The notes beneath the pieces are model-generated. The model was not told where the DNA came from and did no database searches. It saw only the letters and a program-made list of their open reading frames with translations. Shown in pieces: positions 33,274 through 44,550 of a DNA stretch of 64,000 nucleotides. The stretch comes from Mastigamoeba balamuthi (lineage: Eukaryota > Evosea > Mastigamoebida > Mastigamoebidae). Position 1 is the stretch's first letter. Each line of letters opens with the position of its first letter. The position numbers and the translations under genes were made by a program. The stretch is taken from NCBI GenBank assembly GCA_902651635.1, contig CACRSC010001920.1, positions 432,614 through 496,613 of the forward strand. Reading direction: 5' to 3'.

Positions 33274-33279
33274 AATAAA
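33274..33279 (+). terminator. Candidate poly(A) signal of gene B
   Basis: AATAAA lies 86 bases after the gene B stop codon, the usual distance for a eukaryotic polyadenylation signal. Confidence 0.5.
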
Positions 33280-33624
33280 ATGCCTGTGAATTTTTTGCCA
33301 GCGCCGCGGTGACTTGCCGCCCTCAGCCCACGAAGGCTGTAGGCGTGCTGAGCCCACAGCACAGACAGGTGTGCTGATTGATGAGGGGCTGCTTTGAGAG
33401 AAAATAATGTCCGTTCCACCTTTGCGGGCTTTTCCTCATAGAAGGAAAAGTTATTCCATATTTCCGTACCGAATGGGGGAATGAGGGGAGGGGAAATGGA
33501 CCAAATACAGGGATGGTGCACCCGAAACCACGGAAAACGGTGGGTTCATAATAACGCGGACCTCCCTCTGTTTTATTTTTGTCTGCATCAGCAATCACAA
33601 GTCGAGGCACCATCATCGCCCAGC

Positions 33625-34843
33625 ATGAGCGACTACGGCTCTAACTACAAGTGCTGGCTGGCCGAGGCGAGCGCCAAGCTCGCACTGTGGCTGCCCCAGG
33701 CTGTGGGCCGCTTCAGGGCCGCGGGGGACAACGAGAGGATGAAGAACTTCACTATCAAGCGCAGGGTCCTCCCCCATGTTGAGGGCTTAGTGGGGCGGCC
33801 GGTGGGCAAGTGCTGCGTGCCAAAAGCGATGAAGGACCTGCGCCGCATCATCAAGCACCAGGTGCGTACTGCTCCCTCACTCGCCTTGACTGCCTGCACT
33901 GTCGCCGGGCCGAGTTTGTTTTCTCACCGTTTTTTCTCGTGGTTGCAGATCGCGATTGCCGAGTCCACGAAGGCCCCCGACGAGCACAGCGCGGCGTCGG
34001 CATACGTGTGGTATGCCGGGGAGATCTACAAGGAGCGCGCCAACAGGTGGATCGAGAGGAAGAAGGGGGCTGCTGGGGCGAGCGTGGCGGAGTTGCTGAA
34101 AATCATGGAGCACGTGAGGAACATCGAGCAGGGCAGGGACCCTGACAGCGGCGTTGGCGACTGCGACCCCGAGCTGTTGGCGTACTCCAAGGCGGTGCAA
34201 ACCGATGCCGCTGCGATGGCCAAGGCCGTCCTGACCCCAGCGATGGTGCGCTCTTTTTCTTTTCAGGCGCACCAACGAGACCCAACGAAACCCCTGGGGC
34301 GGGCAGGAAAAGGCCAAGGCGTCGGAGCTCGAGCCCGAGCCCGAGCCCGAGAGCGACGCCGAGATGGCGCCCAGCGAGGCCGAGAACGAGCCCGGCAACA
34401 GCGAGCCGTCGACCCCGCAGAAGACGAAGCGCCCGGCGAGCACCGGCCTGACGCCCTCGATGAGCAGGCTGGGGGTCAGGAACCCTCCACCCGCGGCGCA
34501 GCCCTCGCCCTTGACCACAGCGGCGCCAGCGCCCGCGGCAGCCGCATCAAGGGCGCCCAGCCGCGTGCCCATCGCCCCTGCACCGGCAGCAGCCGTGCCC
34601 GAGAAGGATCTCCAGGACGCGCGCAGGAGGTCGAGCGTGGCGGGCGCCAGGCCCTCGAGCGACGCCGCCAAGCCCCGCCAAGCCACGGCTCCGAGTGCGA
34701 TCGACCCAACGCACCTGCGGCGTCACTAACACAGTGGGGGCGGCACAGAGGCGGGCGAGCGGGAGAAGCAGAGCGAGGCCCCTGCCTTCTGGAGGCCCAA
34801 CGACCACACGAGGAAGTCCCTGGTCGCGTACCCCCACCACTGA
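33625..34843 (+). CDS. Unknown-family element gene, copy 1
   Basis: Same family as the genes at 42051 and 53138. Exon 1 starts at the ATG at 33625 (MSDYGSNYKCWLAEASAKLALW) and ends before GTGCGT at about 33861. Exon 2 (about 33950-34244) holds KAPDEHSAASAYVWYAGEIY and HVRNIEQGRDPDSGVGDCDP. Exon 3 encodes an Ala/Pro-rich basic region with RPASTGLTPSMSRLGV and ends FWRPNDHTRKSLVAYPHH. The N-terminal half is helical and conserved; the middle is low complexity; the C-terminal FWRPNDxxRKS block is conserved again, suggesting two functional ends. I know of no family with these motifs. One or more frame changes in exon 3 may mean the copy is decaying. Confidence 0.65.
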
Positions 34844-35179
34844 GCTGCCAGGTCCGCGTGCGCGATGACCGGCGCCCCGTTGCAGCTCAATGACTACACT
34901 CCCGGTGGCGTGGGGAGCCCGCTGGCAGGCTGGTCAGGCTCCCGACCCACTTAGAATTCTTACGTGCACACACTTACACACCTCTCTGGAAGACGTCTGG
35001 GTTCATACAAATCTGGGGACAAAGACGTCCCTACGGACAAAGTGATCTCTCGATCAGGCATACAACGAGACCAGAAGGGAATACTGTAGGACAGATGTCA
35101 AGCATAGAGCATTTAGGAGAGTGAATTCGCTTGACGTCTCCGCTGTGGTCTTTGCGACGGGCCTCGCACAACTGCCGGC

Positions 35180-35470
35180 TCTGCCGCGCTCGTCGCTACG
35201 TCTCGGGGCTCGAAGCAGCGCAAGACGCCGCTCCAGGTCACGCTGGGCAGGTCCGCCCTGGTGATGTTCGGTGTCACGGGCGTAGCCAGCGTTGCGGCAG
35301 CGGCAGTGGGACTGGTGGCACGGGACGGCCTCGTGGCGCGACGCTGTGCTGACGGGTCTCGCGCTGCTGTTCGCGACGATCCCCGCGGAGCTGCTCGTCG
35401 CCGTCCTCGCTGCCGGTGCGGCGTGTCCTGGCGCGGGGGCTCAGGTACCTCGAGACACTGCCCGCTCGTC
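35180..35470 (+). pseudogene. Fragment of a P-type ATPase (membrane segments 3-4)
   Basis: Two frames carry KTPLQVTLGRSALVMFGV and WRDAVLTGLALLFATIPAEL. In P-type cation ATPases a KTPLQ-like motif precedes helix 3, and helix 4 carries the (A/V)xIPExLP ion-binding motif. Here IPAEL replaces IPEEL/IPEGL and the reading frame shifts between the two pieces. There is no actuator, phosphorylation (DKTG) or nucleotide domain. It is therefore a dead fragment inside the element copy. The match is short and rests on motif order. Confidence 0.5.
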
Positions 35471-36479
35471 GAACCGCGCGCAGCTGCGTGTCGTCAGCGC
35501 CGTGCTGCCGCGTGCGACCAGCTGCCGGCCACCCACGGACGCCCGCGACCCCCGCACCGGAAACCTCTCCACCTCGATACCGCGAAGTAGGAAGTAGTCT
35601 CGCAACTGCTCTGCCTGTTTGGCCAGTTCTGTGCCCTCTGATTTTTCGGCTGCCCTTGCGGTCCCATAAGGCCGGCATTTGAGGTGGAAATTGCCAGATA
35701 CTCGAGTGACGTTGCAGGGCTGTATACAATGAGCCGTGCACAGGGCGTTTGGGGAAAAAGGTTATGTGGGATCCATGCAGCCCATACTACGCCCCACCTC
35801 CTTCTCAAGTGGTGGGCCAGCGGCTGGCTGGCCAACCACGACGAGAACCTGGGTGTGGCAAATGAGACACCGTGCCAGAATAGTGCCTTTCGGTGTATGC
35901 TGAGAAGGCAATGAAGGGCGGTGTCTCTCCCTGTGCACGGGGTGGCAAGTGCTCCTCGACTGTGGGCAGATGATGAATGATACACAGTGGCAAGTGGGCA
36001 AGGGCAAAAGGCCAAAAGAGTCGAGACTGGAGCGGAGAGCACCACCACCGGTAGGGCACCACGCAGCCAGCCCTGCGTGTCGATGTCCTACACTCCAAAT
36101 GGCCAAAAATGGGTTTTAGGATGTGCGGTTAATTTATCCCACTTGAGACCCGCAGGTCCGCGGTTCAACTCCTGGGAGCCGTGCTGAACTTGCGGAGATT
36201 CACAAATTGAATCTAACCCAACAATACCAAAGCTCCGAGGGTAGGGGTTGGCAAGAACCTCAACCTCACTCACTGTGAGTGAAGTAACACAACCTGTTCC
36301 TGAGGTGGGCTGAGTTGGCCCACTGAAGCTGTGGAAAAAACGATGTGACACGAATTGACCAATAGTAGACAGCAAGCAGTGGCCAAGAAAGACAGAGCAG
36401 GTTGATCAGATGGAGAGGACATGGTGGAATGAGAAGGACTGGCAGTGAGGGTGACTTTATGAGTGCGTAGGAGCTTGGA

Positions 36480-37900
36480 CCGTGACCATGATTGTGGTGA
36501 GTGCCAACACAATTGTCTCCCTCAGTGGGAACCAATGCTGCCCCTTGGTTCTCCATCACTGCAGAAGGGGGAGTGTAGACAGCTGCAAGGCCTCAAAGTT
36601 GGACAGGCAGAACTCCCGTGAGGCATTCACATCTATGATGACCTATGCCAGTGTGATTGTAGATGCAAGGAACTGTAATCCACTGTACGACTGCTCCTAG
36701 AACTCAGTGAACTCCCTGAGCTCCTTTTCATGCTTGTACACCTCCCGGGCAACTGCACTCCAAACAGAATCCTCGACCTCAGAGGTAAGGTTATACTGCA
36801 CTTCACACAGATGGCTGCAGCATGAAGTTGGCAGCTTCATGGTGGCTGCCTTAAGAACCGTGTTTGAGGTCGTGTAGAGGTCACAGAACCGAGTTCTAAT
36901 GCTCTTCTTGAGGAGGGCCTTGAGCTCTTCAACAAATTGCTTGTCGTCCTACACAGGCTGCAGGCCCTTAAGTAGTGTGACAATCCACTGAGGCATCTGA
37001 CAGAGGGTTGCGTGCCCTCCTGCCCATACAGCTGGGTCAGCTCAGCAAATGGGATCAGAACAGCACAGATCTGGTTGATCTTGCAGATGTTAGAATCAGA
37101 GAGCCAGGCTGTGCCATTGAGAAAACGATCGAGGCTGCCCTTCTGTATAAGAATTCGAATTGCTGGCCAGAGTTCTATGAAGCGAGCAAGCATGTCAAAT
37201 TGTGAGTCTCAGCAGGTTGCAACATCAAGAATGAACTTAAGAGGCCATCCAGTGTCCTGAGCCTCCAGCAGGTACACATGAAGCACAGTGTGGTTAAATG
37301 ACATTAATAGCAGCATGAGAAGGTGAGGTCTATAAGAATCAATGTTATGCACTGTAGAACCATCATCTGTGTGTAACTTGTGAGTATGATGGGTAAAGAC
37401 AGCATGAAGGGAGATTGTTAGAGGTTATGAGTAAGTCAGAGAATTAGTGCCTTGTGCACATCAGAGGCAGTGCCCTTGCATAGAGTCTTGGCCCTCGTTC
37501 TGACCACAGTGATTATCTTCGAGAGTGTCTCATGATCCAGTTCGAACTCAGCAAGCTCTGAACAGCAATGTGGCTGGAGAAGTGCCAGGCCTCCTTCCAG
37601 CACCAGTTTGTGAACTCTCTTCAAGTTTGCTGCCCAGAAGGACAACCTGGCACATCCCGAGGACCTCAGCAGGTAAAAGAAAGGGCAGTGCGCCCTAATG
37701 AGTGAGCTCCAGTTAATGAAGGTCATGGGCGAATTCGCTGTGGTACTCGGCGAGGGTCCTATTATCAACCCTGCCTGGCAGCTGCCCTGCACTACAACCC
37801 CGTGCTGTCGCGACCATTCATCAGACATATCCTGCGAAGATTTCCCCCTCCTCCATCTGTGTGCTGATGTGAGGTTACGTGGGGACAGGACCGCTAGACT
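36480..37900 (-). pseudogene. Relic of a hAT-type transposase
   Basis: Minus-strand frames resemble the middle of a hAT transposase. Near 37830 there is MSDEWSRQHG and later FINWSSLIRAHCPFFYLLRS. At about 37190-36900 there is MLARFIELWPAIRILIQKG, AWLSDSNICKINQICAVLIP and FAELTQLYGQEGTQPS. The last corresponds to the hAT segment where the order is W-L/T, then LxPF, then T..L.G..PT. The pieces are in different frames with stops between them, so the gene is dead. It lies beside a better-preserved hAT of a different subgroup. Confidence 0.5.
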
Positions 37901-38078
37901 GCCTAACGACTAACAGACCGTCTCGGGCCCCGACTGAGACAATCCTGGTTTTCTCAGTCACCCAGTCAAGGAAATATCTAAAATATCTGAAAGAGGTCGG
38001 AAATTGGCGGTGTGGGCCTTGTGGTGTGGGCGCACACCTGGCGTGCCCTCGTCCCCCCCCCCCACGTGCACAGGCACA

Positions 38079-38103
38079 GGACACGTGTCCTGGACACGTG
38101 TCC
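38079..38103 (+). promoter_or_regulatory. Tandem 12-bp palindromes upstream of the hAT gene
   Basis: GGACACGTGTCC occurs at 38079-38090 and again at 38092-38103 with one base between. Each is a perfect palindrome centred on CACGTG. They lie about 63 bp before the hAT ATG, with a TTTTAAA stretch between. They could be factor-binding or transposase-binding sites; this is inference from position and symmetry. Confidence 0.5.
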
Positions 38104-38165
38104 CTATTGGCTCCTTTTAAACGGCATGGAAGAGTGTGTGTATCCCCACACTTTGTGGTCTCACT

Positions 38166-40855
38166 ATGGGGGGCAAAAAACGCCTCAACGCCGCTGGGCG
38201 GGCGACGCCGCCAAAGCGCCACCCGCCAGCCTTGAGAGCTGACGTTCCTCTGCCCACATCCACTCTGCCCACAGAACCCCGGGCCACTGCACCGTCTCAG
38301 GAAGACGAGGCCACTCTGGCGCCATCTCCTACACCAGCCGCGGCGCCATCTCTGGTGCCAACCATGGCGCCATCACACGCACCTGCCGCCATGCTGTCTC
38401 CATCGCCTGCTGTGGCGCCATCTCATGCTCTCTCTGTGGCACTGTCTCCTGCGCCCTGGGCCTCTGTGCCAGTGACGCCATTGCGTGCCCGCTCGGAGAG
38501 CACCCAGTTCTCGGCGATTGTGGACGACGCTCACCACTGCCGTTCTGCCCGACATGAGCCATGTACTGCTGCTGCCGGAGTCGAACTGCTGACAGCACTC
38601 GAGGAAGGCAAAACCACAGCCGAGAGCAGAGCTGCAGAAGCAGATGCCAGACTGGCACTAACTGCTGCTTCTGAGACTGCCGCACCAGCGCTGGCTGCTC
38701 CTGTGCCTCATGACATTATTGACCTCGACCTCTGCTTTCTCGACCACGAGAGCCACACCACGGGTTTGTATTTCGTTGTGCCCCTCCTTTGTGACCACCG
38801 GCACAGGGAACTACTTGGGCATCTTCTTTCCCCTCGTCACCGAGGGCCCTGCTGCGGATGGACGCACTGTTTGCTGCCCCTTCGACCCAGAGGGTTCGCA
38901 CCTGAGCAAGACGCACTCCAAGACGTTCTGCCAGAACAGCACGAGCTGGTCTAACGCCTGGGCACACATGAAGAAGTGGCACCACAGGATGCACACCGAG
39001 GTCCTCCAGTGCGCCTTTACTCTCTTTGTTCGTTCTCACTTTGGTATCAGGGCCAAGAGCAATGGGGAGTACACTGAGGTGCTTTGTCACCGTATCTGTG
39101 AGAAGTACCTCAGGAAGATGACACAGAGGAGCCTCGACTCATTCTACTCGTTCAGCACGAAGCACAGTGGTGCGGCGTGCAAGACGCTCGCACTGCTCCT
39201 GTACCTCGTTGATACCGAGACCTCCCCTGCAGTTCTGCACCACCATTCGTTCATTCAACTCATGAACGAGTGCAATGTTGCCCCACTCTCGATTGCGACA
39301 CTCAAGACGTGCGTCCTCATACTACCTCTTTGTCTAACCCACCTCCAGCATGGCGCTCCCTGCTGTCAAGTATTACACTAATAAGTGGGTCTCGAAGCTC
39401 GTGCAGGATGTGTCATGCGTGTCAGTGATGACAGATTCGTGGTCAGAGAGTGGGCTTCATGTCCTTGGAGCGATTGGCCGTGTGTTCTATGGCTGGACGC
39501 CCATCCACTTCCTCATCAGCTTCCAGGTCACAAGCTGCTCATTCACTGTGCAGTGTATGCTCTAAATTGTCTGGCTTTTCTTTCTCACAGCGACCCACAG
39601 TTGTGAACGCCCAGATCAAGCTCGATCTCTCTGCTATCGCCCCAGACGACATCCTCATCTCATCTGCTACGACGAATGGGGCGCCCAACATGACCAGGGC
39701 AGCTGCGTTGCTGGCAGGAGAGGGGCAGTGTATCCACTGCCTTGGACACGTGGCAAATCTGTTAGCCAAGGCGTCGTTCGAGGGTGTTGTTGGGCTTGAG
39801 CTCCTCAACAAGGTCCAGCGCCTCTGTTCGTACCTTCACTTCTCTGCTCCAGCTGCACAAGCTCTGCGCACAGAGCAAGAGAAGCACGTCGTCAACCCAG
39901 TCAGAGTGCTTCTTGGAGTGGCGACACGGTTCATGTTCTTCTACGACGTGGTTGCAAGGTATGTTGTGGTGCACAATGATGTTGAGCACCTCCGTGCTAC
40001 AGGACAGCTCAGGGGTTTCAGCACCGACCCTGCTGATTTCCTCTCGTCCACAGAGGTTTTCACCCTCGTGTCTGTTCTGTGTGTCCTCAAGCCAATCTCG
40101 GAGTTCCTCGTCTGGGTGCAGACCAACGACCTCATCTCATTCCATGTTCCCACCTACCTCCACGGCCTGTGTGCTGCAATGGCTCAGCCCATCGCCACGG
40201 ATACTGTTGTCGCTCAGAACCTCCATGCAGCTCTTAGCCACGAACTTTCTCAGTGTGTTGGACACATTCTGAATGAACTGTCACCACTTCTAATGGCTGC
40301 TGCGCTCTCTCCAGAGTATGCAGAGCTCCTGTTCGTGAGCCGCGAGCTCTGCTCTCAGGTGCGTATCTCTTTGCCCCTCTCTGTGGTGACCAATTCTGTT
40401 AGGTGTGAGAGATGATCAAGGAGGAGGTGATCGAGATCATCAAGGCTGGCCCAGAGAGCTCCTTGTTCACAGAGGACACCATTCGTGGCCTTGTGGACAA
40501 CCTTCGTTCTGCACTGCAGGTCCAACAAGACAAGGGCACAAAGATGATCCCCTTCTGGACACAGTGCACCTCCCTCCAACAGTTGTAGCACGACTCATCT
40601 CACTCTAGCTATGTGAAAACCATCTGTCCTGTGCTCGAGCCTGTGATCAAGGCAAACCTCATTCATGCCCCAACATCCTGCGAGCTCAAGCGCACGTTCA
40701 AGATGTCTGGTCTCGTTCTTGATGGCCATGAAGCCATGGATCCTGCGCTGTTCCAGGACCTGGTTCGCATCCGCTACTGGTATGCTCTCGCCAAGCCCAA
40801 CAACGAGAGGCTCTTTGAGGACATCCTCCGTATCATCGAGCATTCCAAGCAGTGA
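38166..40855 (+). CDS. hAT-family transposase (BED finger), possibly inactive
   Basis: Cut-and-paste transposase. The ATG at 38166 begins MGGKKRLNAAGRATPPKRHP, followed by a Pro/Ser/Ala-rich region. A BED-like finger region follows near 38870-39000 (VCCPFDPEGSHLSKTHSKT then AWAHMKKWHHRMH). The catalytic core shows VSVMTDSWSESG and then ATTNGAPNMTRAAALL with CIHCLGHVANLLA, matching the hAT order D..W, D/N-x-x-NM and C-x-H. The C-terminus contains APTSCELKRTFKMSG followed by DPALFQDLVRIRY, the dimerisation region. Several short introns must be assumed, for example 40359-40403. Near 40587 there is a TAG between core and dimerisation region that only an implausibly short intron would remove, so the copy may be dead. 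Confidence 0.75.
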
Positions 40856-41471
40856 CAGCACAGCCCCAAGGCCTCCAGCCTCGCTATGCCCCCTCCTTCG
40901 CCTCAGCTGTTGCACACAAAGGTCCCCCCCTCCTTCCTCTGAGTTGAGCACAAAGGTCCCCTCCTTCCCCTTGACCCCAGCCCTCCTGGCAACTCCAAAC
41001 AAGGTACCTCGAGCTGACTACTGACTGCCACTTTTTCGCGACTGACTTAAAGCCAGTCTTCTCAGTCAGTCAGGCGGCTCTGCGTGGGGAACAGGATGCA
41101 CACCTTGCGCCGACACCTGTGTCCTGCAAATGCTGTGTGCCGCTGGCGAAGAGTTGGAGAATGAGATATTTTCGAGAGAATCTGCTACATCGTTTTCGGT
41201 CCGTGGAGCCCACTTTTTCGGGGCGAGAACGCGAGGGAGGAAAATCCACAGACAATCGGCAATGCCTCCTCAAGGAAATACAACAAAGAGAATTGTCAGA
41301 ACTGATAAGGGGATCGGTCGTCGGGCGACCCAGCGGGTTGCTACTGCTTCTGAACATGCAGCGATCTGGCGAGAAAGGCCTCTAGAGACACGTGCTCCCT
41401 CGGGATGTGGGCTGGCTGCTCCACCAATCTGAAATATGAAATAGTGACCAACTAACCATGAGAGTGTTACG
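40856..41471. other. 3' flank of the hAT element and spacer
   Basis: A run of CTGACT/CAGTCAGT repeats near 41010-41070 resembles, in reverse, the GACTGAG...CTCAGTCAC stretch near 37932-37965. These may be the element's terminal regions, but clear terminal inverted repeats with an 8-bp target duplication were not identified. No gene is seen. Confidence 0.35.
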
Positions 41472-42040
41472 GATAAATCTGCGAGAGCAAGGACGTCAGC
41501 GGAAAATCCTGCTGGACCTGCGTCAGGATTCCTCCGATCAATTGACTCCCGCCCCGGCGAATGACGTCGCTCTCCCTGCACCTAGAAACACAGAACTTTT
41601 ATTGCTCTGATCTCAGAGAGCCCCCAAACTAGTTCACAACAAGAGCACAAGTCCTGCCATCGAAAAAGACATTAGTTTTCGGGTTCTCCTTGGAGCCTCG
41701 AACATCGAACACGAGGTGCCTCGAGTCGCTGTGCACTGGCCGTCCGAGGGACGCGACGCCGGCGAGTCCGTCGTGAAGCTGGGTGGCCATATTGCGCCCC
41801 TCGGTGGCGGACAAACTGCGGGTTGATAGGGTAGGCAATCCTGCCGCTGAGCTCTCGAGGTCCGCCGAATGGTACGGAAAATCTGCGAGAACAACTGACG
41901 TCAGCGGAAAATCCTGCTGGACCTACGTCAGGATTCCTCCCGATCAATTGTCTCCCGCCCCGGTGAGTAAGCACAGAACTTTATTGCTCTGATTTCAGAG
42001 AGCCCCCAAACCAGTTCCGTTCGCAACACTCCCACGCACG
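41472..42040 (+). repeat. Duplicated leader region of the element gene
   Basis: Two similar blocks lie in tandem, about 41472-41640 and 41874-42040. Both contain AATCTGCGAG, GACGTCAGCGGAAAATCCTG, CAGGATTCCTCC and GATCAATTG. Both end in TTTATTGCTCTGAT-T/C-TCAG followed by AGAGCCCCCAAAC. In the second block GTGAGTAAG...TTTCAG looks like a 5' leader intron just before the ATG at 42051. In the first block the donor is changed (GGCGAATG). Confidence 0.7.
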
Positions 42041-42050
42041 GGCGATCAGA

Positions 42051-43523
42051 ATGGCCGACAACGGGTACAGCGAGTACGCCAGCTGGCTGGCGGCGGCGAC
42101 CACCAAGCTGGCGCTGTGGTCGCCGAGGGCGGTGGGCCTCGTCAAGGCCGCGAAGGAAGACGAGAAGAAGATCCGCCTGGCAGTCAAGAGGATACTGCCC
42201 TACGTCGGGGGCTTTGTGGGCCATCCCGTCGACAAGCGCTGGGAGATCAAGGCCAGGAAGGACCTGCGCCGCATCGTCGACCACCAGGTGCGCACGCAGT
42301 CCCTCGCCCCCCTCCCTCCTCTGCCAGCCGCCATCGCTCCTCGCCCGCAGGGCCCCCCCGAAGCAGCCCCAGTTAACCGCGGAGCCCCCGCCCCCCCACC
42401 AGGTGATGCTCGCCACCGAGCTGATCAAGGCCCCCGACGCGCACGGCGCCGCAGCGGCCTACGTGTGGCACGTAGACGAGCTCTGCAAGGAGCGCGCAAG
42501 AAGGTGGGTCGCGAGCAGGAAGGGGCCGCCCGGGGCGACGACGCCCATGACTTTGGAGGACTTTGAGGAAGTACGGAACATCGAGCAGGGCAGGAGCCCC
42601 GGCAGCGGCGTGGGTCACTTTGACCCCGAGCTGCTGGCGCGCGCCAAGACGGTGCGGGCCAGAGGCGCAGCGATGTCCAAGGCCGTCCTGGCTCCGTCGA
42701 TGGTGCGCCAGCCCAGTCAGTCGCACAACAAGACGGGGGCTCATTTCCAGAGAGAGAGCGCACCCCGTAATATCGAGATTACGAGGGGGATTTTTCGGGG
42801 TTTCCGTTTTCTCCGCTGCAGACCTTCCGGTCCCCCCCACCCTTCGAACTCGGGACTGCGGTCCCAACCACCATCGAGCGCAAAGCGTCTGGCAATGCGA
42901 TTCATCGCCCATCTGTGGCGCAGAAGAGGGCCAAGGCGATGGCGGAGCGCGAGCAGCGCGAGCAGCGCGAGCCCGAGAGCGACGCGGACATGGCGGACAG
43001 CGACGAGGCCGAGAACGAGCCCGGCAACGGCGGCGGCAAGCCCACGACCCCGCAGAAGACCGGCAAGCGCCCGGCGAGCACGGGCCTGACGCCGTCGATG
43101 AGCAGGCTGGGGGTCAGCAAGCCCCGGCCCGCGGCGCAGCCCTCGGCCTCGGTCGCAGCGGCGCCTGCGCCGGCAGCAGCGGAAGCAAGGGCGCCCAGCC
43201 GCGCGCTCGCTGCCTCCCCGGTGGCGGCGGCGGCGGCAGCGGTGCCCAAGAAGGACCGCCAGCCCGCGCGCTGCAAGCCGAGCGGGGGGGCGAGCGGGCC
43301 GGTCAAGCCCCCCGCCGACGCCGCCAAGCCCCGCCAAGCCGCGGCCCCGAGTGCGTCGACCCAACAGCAACACACCCGCGGGCATCGCTCACGCAGCGGG
43401 GTGGCTGGCGCAGAGGCAGGCGAGAGGGAGCAGCACAGCGAGGCCCCCGCAGCTCCGGGTCCCACCTTCTGGAGGCCCAACGACCCCGCGAGGAAGTCCC
43501 AGCTCGCGTACCCTCGCTACTGA
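42051..43523 (+). CDS. Unknown-family element gene, copy 2
   Basis: No recognised family. Exon 1 starts at the ATG at 42051 (MADNGYSEYASWLAAATTKL) and runs to ARKDLRRIVDHQ before GTGCGC. Exon 2 follows an acceptor at about 42401 and contains KAPDAHGAAAAYVWHVDELC and EVRNIEQGRSPGSGVGHFDP. After a third intron (about 42703-42821) exon 3 gives an Arg/Glu-rich stretch, TPQKTGKRPASTGLTPSMSR, a long Ala/Pro-rich region and the ending FWRPNDPARKSQLAYPRY. The total is about 430 residues. The composition suggests a folded helical N-terminus and a basic, disordered, possibly nucleic-acid-binding C-terminus. Splice sites match those of copy 1, so the introns predate the copies. Frames are intact here, unlike copy 1. 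Confidence 0.75.
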
Positions 43524-44198
43524 TCTGCCGGGTCGGGGTTCGCACACACGATAGCCGTGCTGTAGCAGCTCCACCCCTCCCTCAGAGCAGGCCTGCAGAT
43601 CGTGAGTGGGCTTGGGCTGTGCCCGGTTCACCATGTACTCACACGCACACACGTTCGAGAGGCACTTCCTCCTCTCCCCAGAGGTTACATCGCAACCACT
43701 CGGCTTGTTTTGCTTGGCCCACTCCGCGTCTTTTCTTGGACCACACCCATAACACCTGAAACCAGGGCAGAAAAGGCCAGATACTTGAGTGACGTCGCGG
43801 GGCCTAATATCTGAGCCGCACACAGGGTGTATGGCACAAAGTGCAGCTGTGGGTAAAAAGCCATACTACGCCAAGCCTGCCCCTCAGGCGGTCTCTCGGT
43901 GGCCGGCCGGAAGACAACCAAAGGGCCGGGTGAAGCAAATGAGCACCGCACCAGGCCAATGCCGGCTTAGGTAGGTGCGGCTGCTCTCCCTGTGTGCGGG
44001 GTGGCGTGTGCTCCAAAACAATGATCTGATGGAATGGTGGGCATGCACAGTGAATGGCACAGAGAGTCAAGGGGAAAGAGGCCCGAGCACCGCCACCGGT
44101 AGGACACCACGCAGCGGCCCCTGCAGTGTCGATGCCCTACACTCTCCGACTCTCCGAGGGCAGAAAATTGGGTTTTTTTTATTTGCGTGGGGCGGGCT
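43524..44198 (+). repeat. 3' segment of the element family (reference copy)
   Basis: Non-coding segment downstream of the gene stop. Landmarks are ACTTGAGTGACGTCGCGGGG, the CATACTACGCC core, CTCCCTGTG(T/C)GCGGGGTGGC and CCGGTAGGACACCACGC. The end is CCTACACTCTCCGAC then AGAAAATTGGGTTTTTTTTA. Diverged copies lie at 35685-36125, 50938-51370 (in the right arm, inverted), 6895-7390 (inverted) and 63065-63480 (inverted). Confidence 0.7.
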
Positions 44199-44255
44199 GG
44201 ACTGGCTGCCCCACAACCGTAGACACAAATTTGTAATGCAAAACATACGCTTTTC

Positions 44256-44373
44256 TTTTCGGCCTGGTTTTGTGAGGCAACCTGCCCATCCAATTCGGTG
44301 GTTGGAGGTCATTGTCTTCATCTTCACATGCCAAATTTAAAGGACAGGTTGCCTAACAAAACCGGACCGAAAA
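44256..44373. repeat. 118-bp hairpin element (29-bp inverted repeats)
   Basis: 44256-44284 and 44345-44373 are inverted repeats matching at 26 of 29 positions: the left reads TTTTCGGCCTGGTTTTGTGA and onward to CAACCTG, and the right is its near reverse complement. They enclose about 60 bases. It lies just inside the left arm and has the size and form of a MITE or a strong RNA hairpin. Confidence 0.75.
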
Positions 44374-44550
44374 CAGCACTTCATTTGAATGTTAATTGTG
44401 AATTCCGGATTCATGATGCTTGCAACCTGATTTGTTTTTTTCTGCAGATAGTGTCTTGTATGCATGTGGGAAATAGGTTTTTATATCACAGAGTGCGATA
44501 TTGGATGGTGTTATTTTCTTGTTTTTTTGTAATCAGGCACTTAGAGAAGA

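Larger units (their letters stand above)
33480..36125 (+). mobile_element. Element copy 1: unknown-family gene, P-type ATPase scrap and 3' repeat
   Basis: The segment has the same parts in the same order as the arms at 42-44.2 kb: the intron-containing gene, then a 3' segment (about 35685-36125) ending in CTACACTCC...AAAAATGGGTTTT. Between them lie roughly 800 bases not present in the other copies, which include a fragment of a P-type ATPase. Overall the copy is diverged from the other two. The exact ends and any target-site duplication could not be fixed by eye. Confidence 0.6.
41866..44198 (+). repeat. Left arm of the inverted repeat
   Basis: Reverse complement of 50928-53328. It contains the leader, the gene at 42051-43523 and the 3' segment that is also found, diverged, at 6895, 35685 and 63065. 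Confidence 0.85.

Noticed and set aside
36150-36190. tRNA-like B-box (GGTTCAACTCC), possible tRNA or SINE
   Set aside because: No matching A-box or acceptor stem, and the T-stem does not pair. Kept only as a chance B-box or very old relic.
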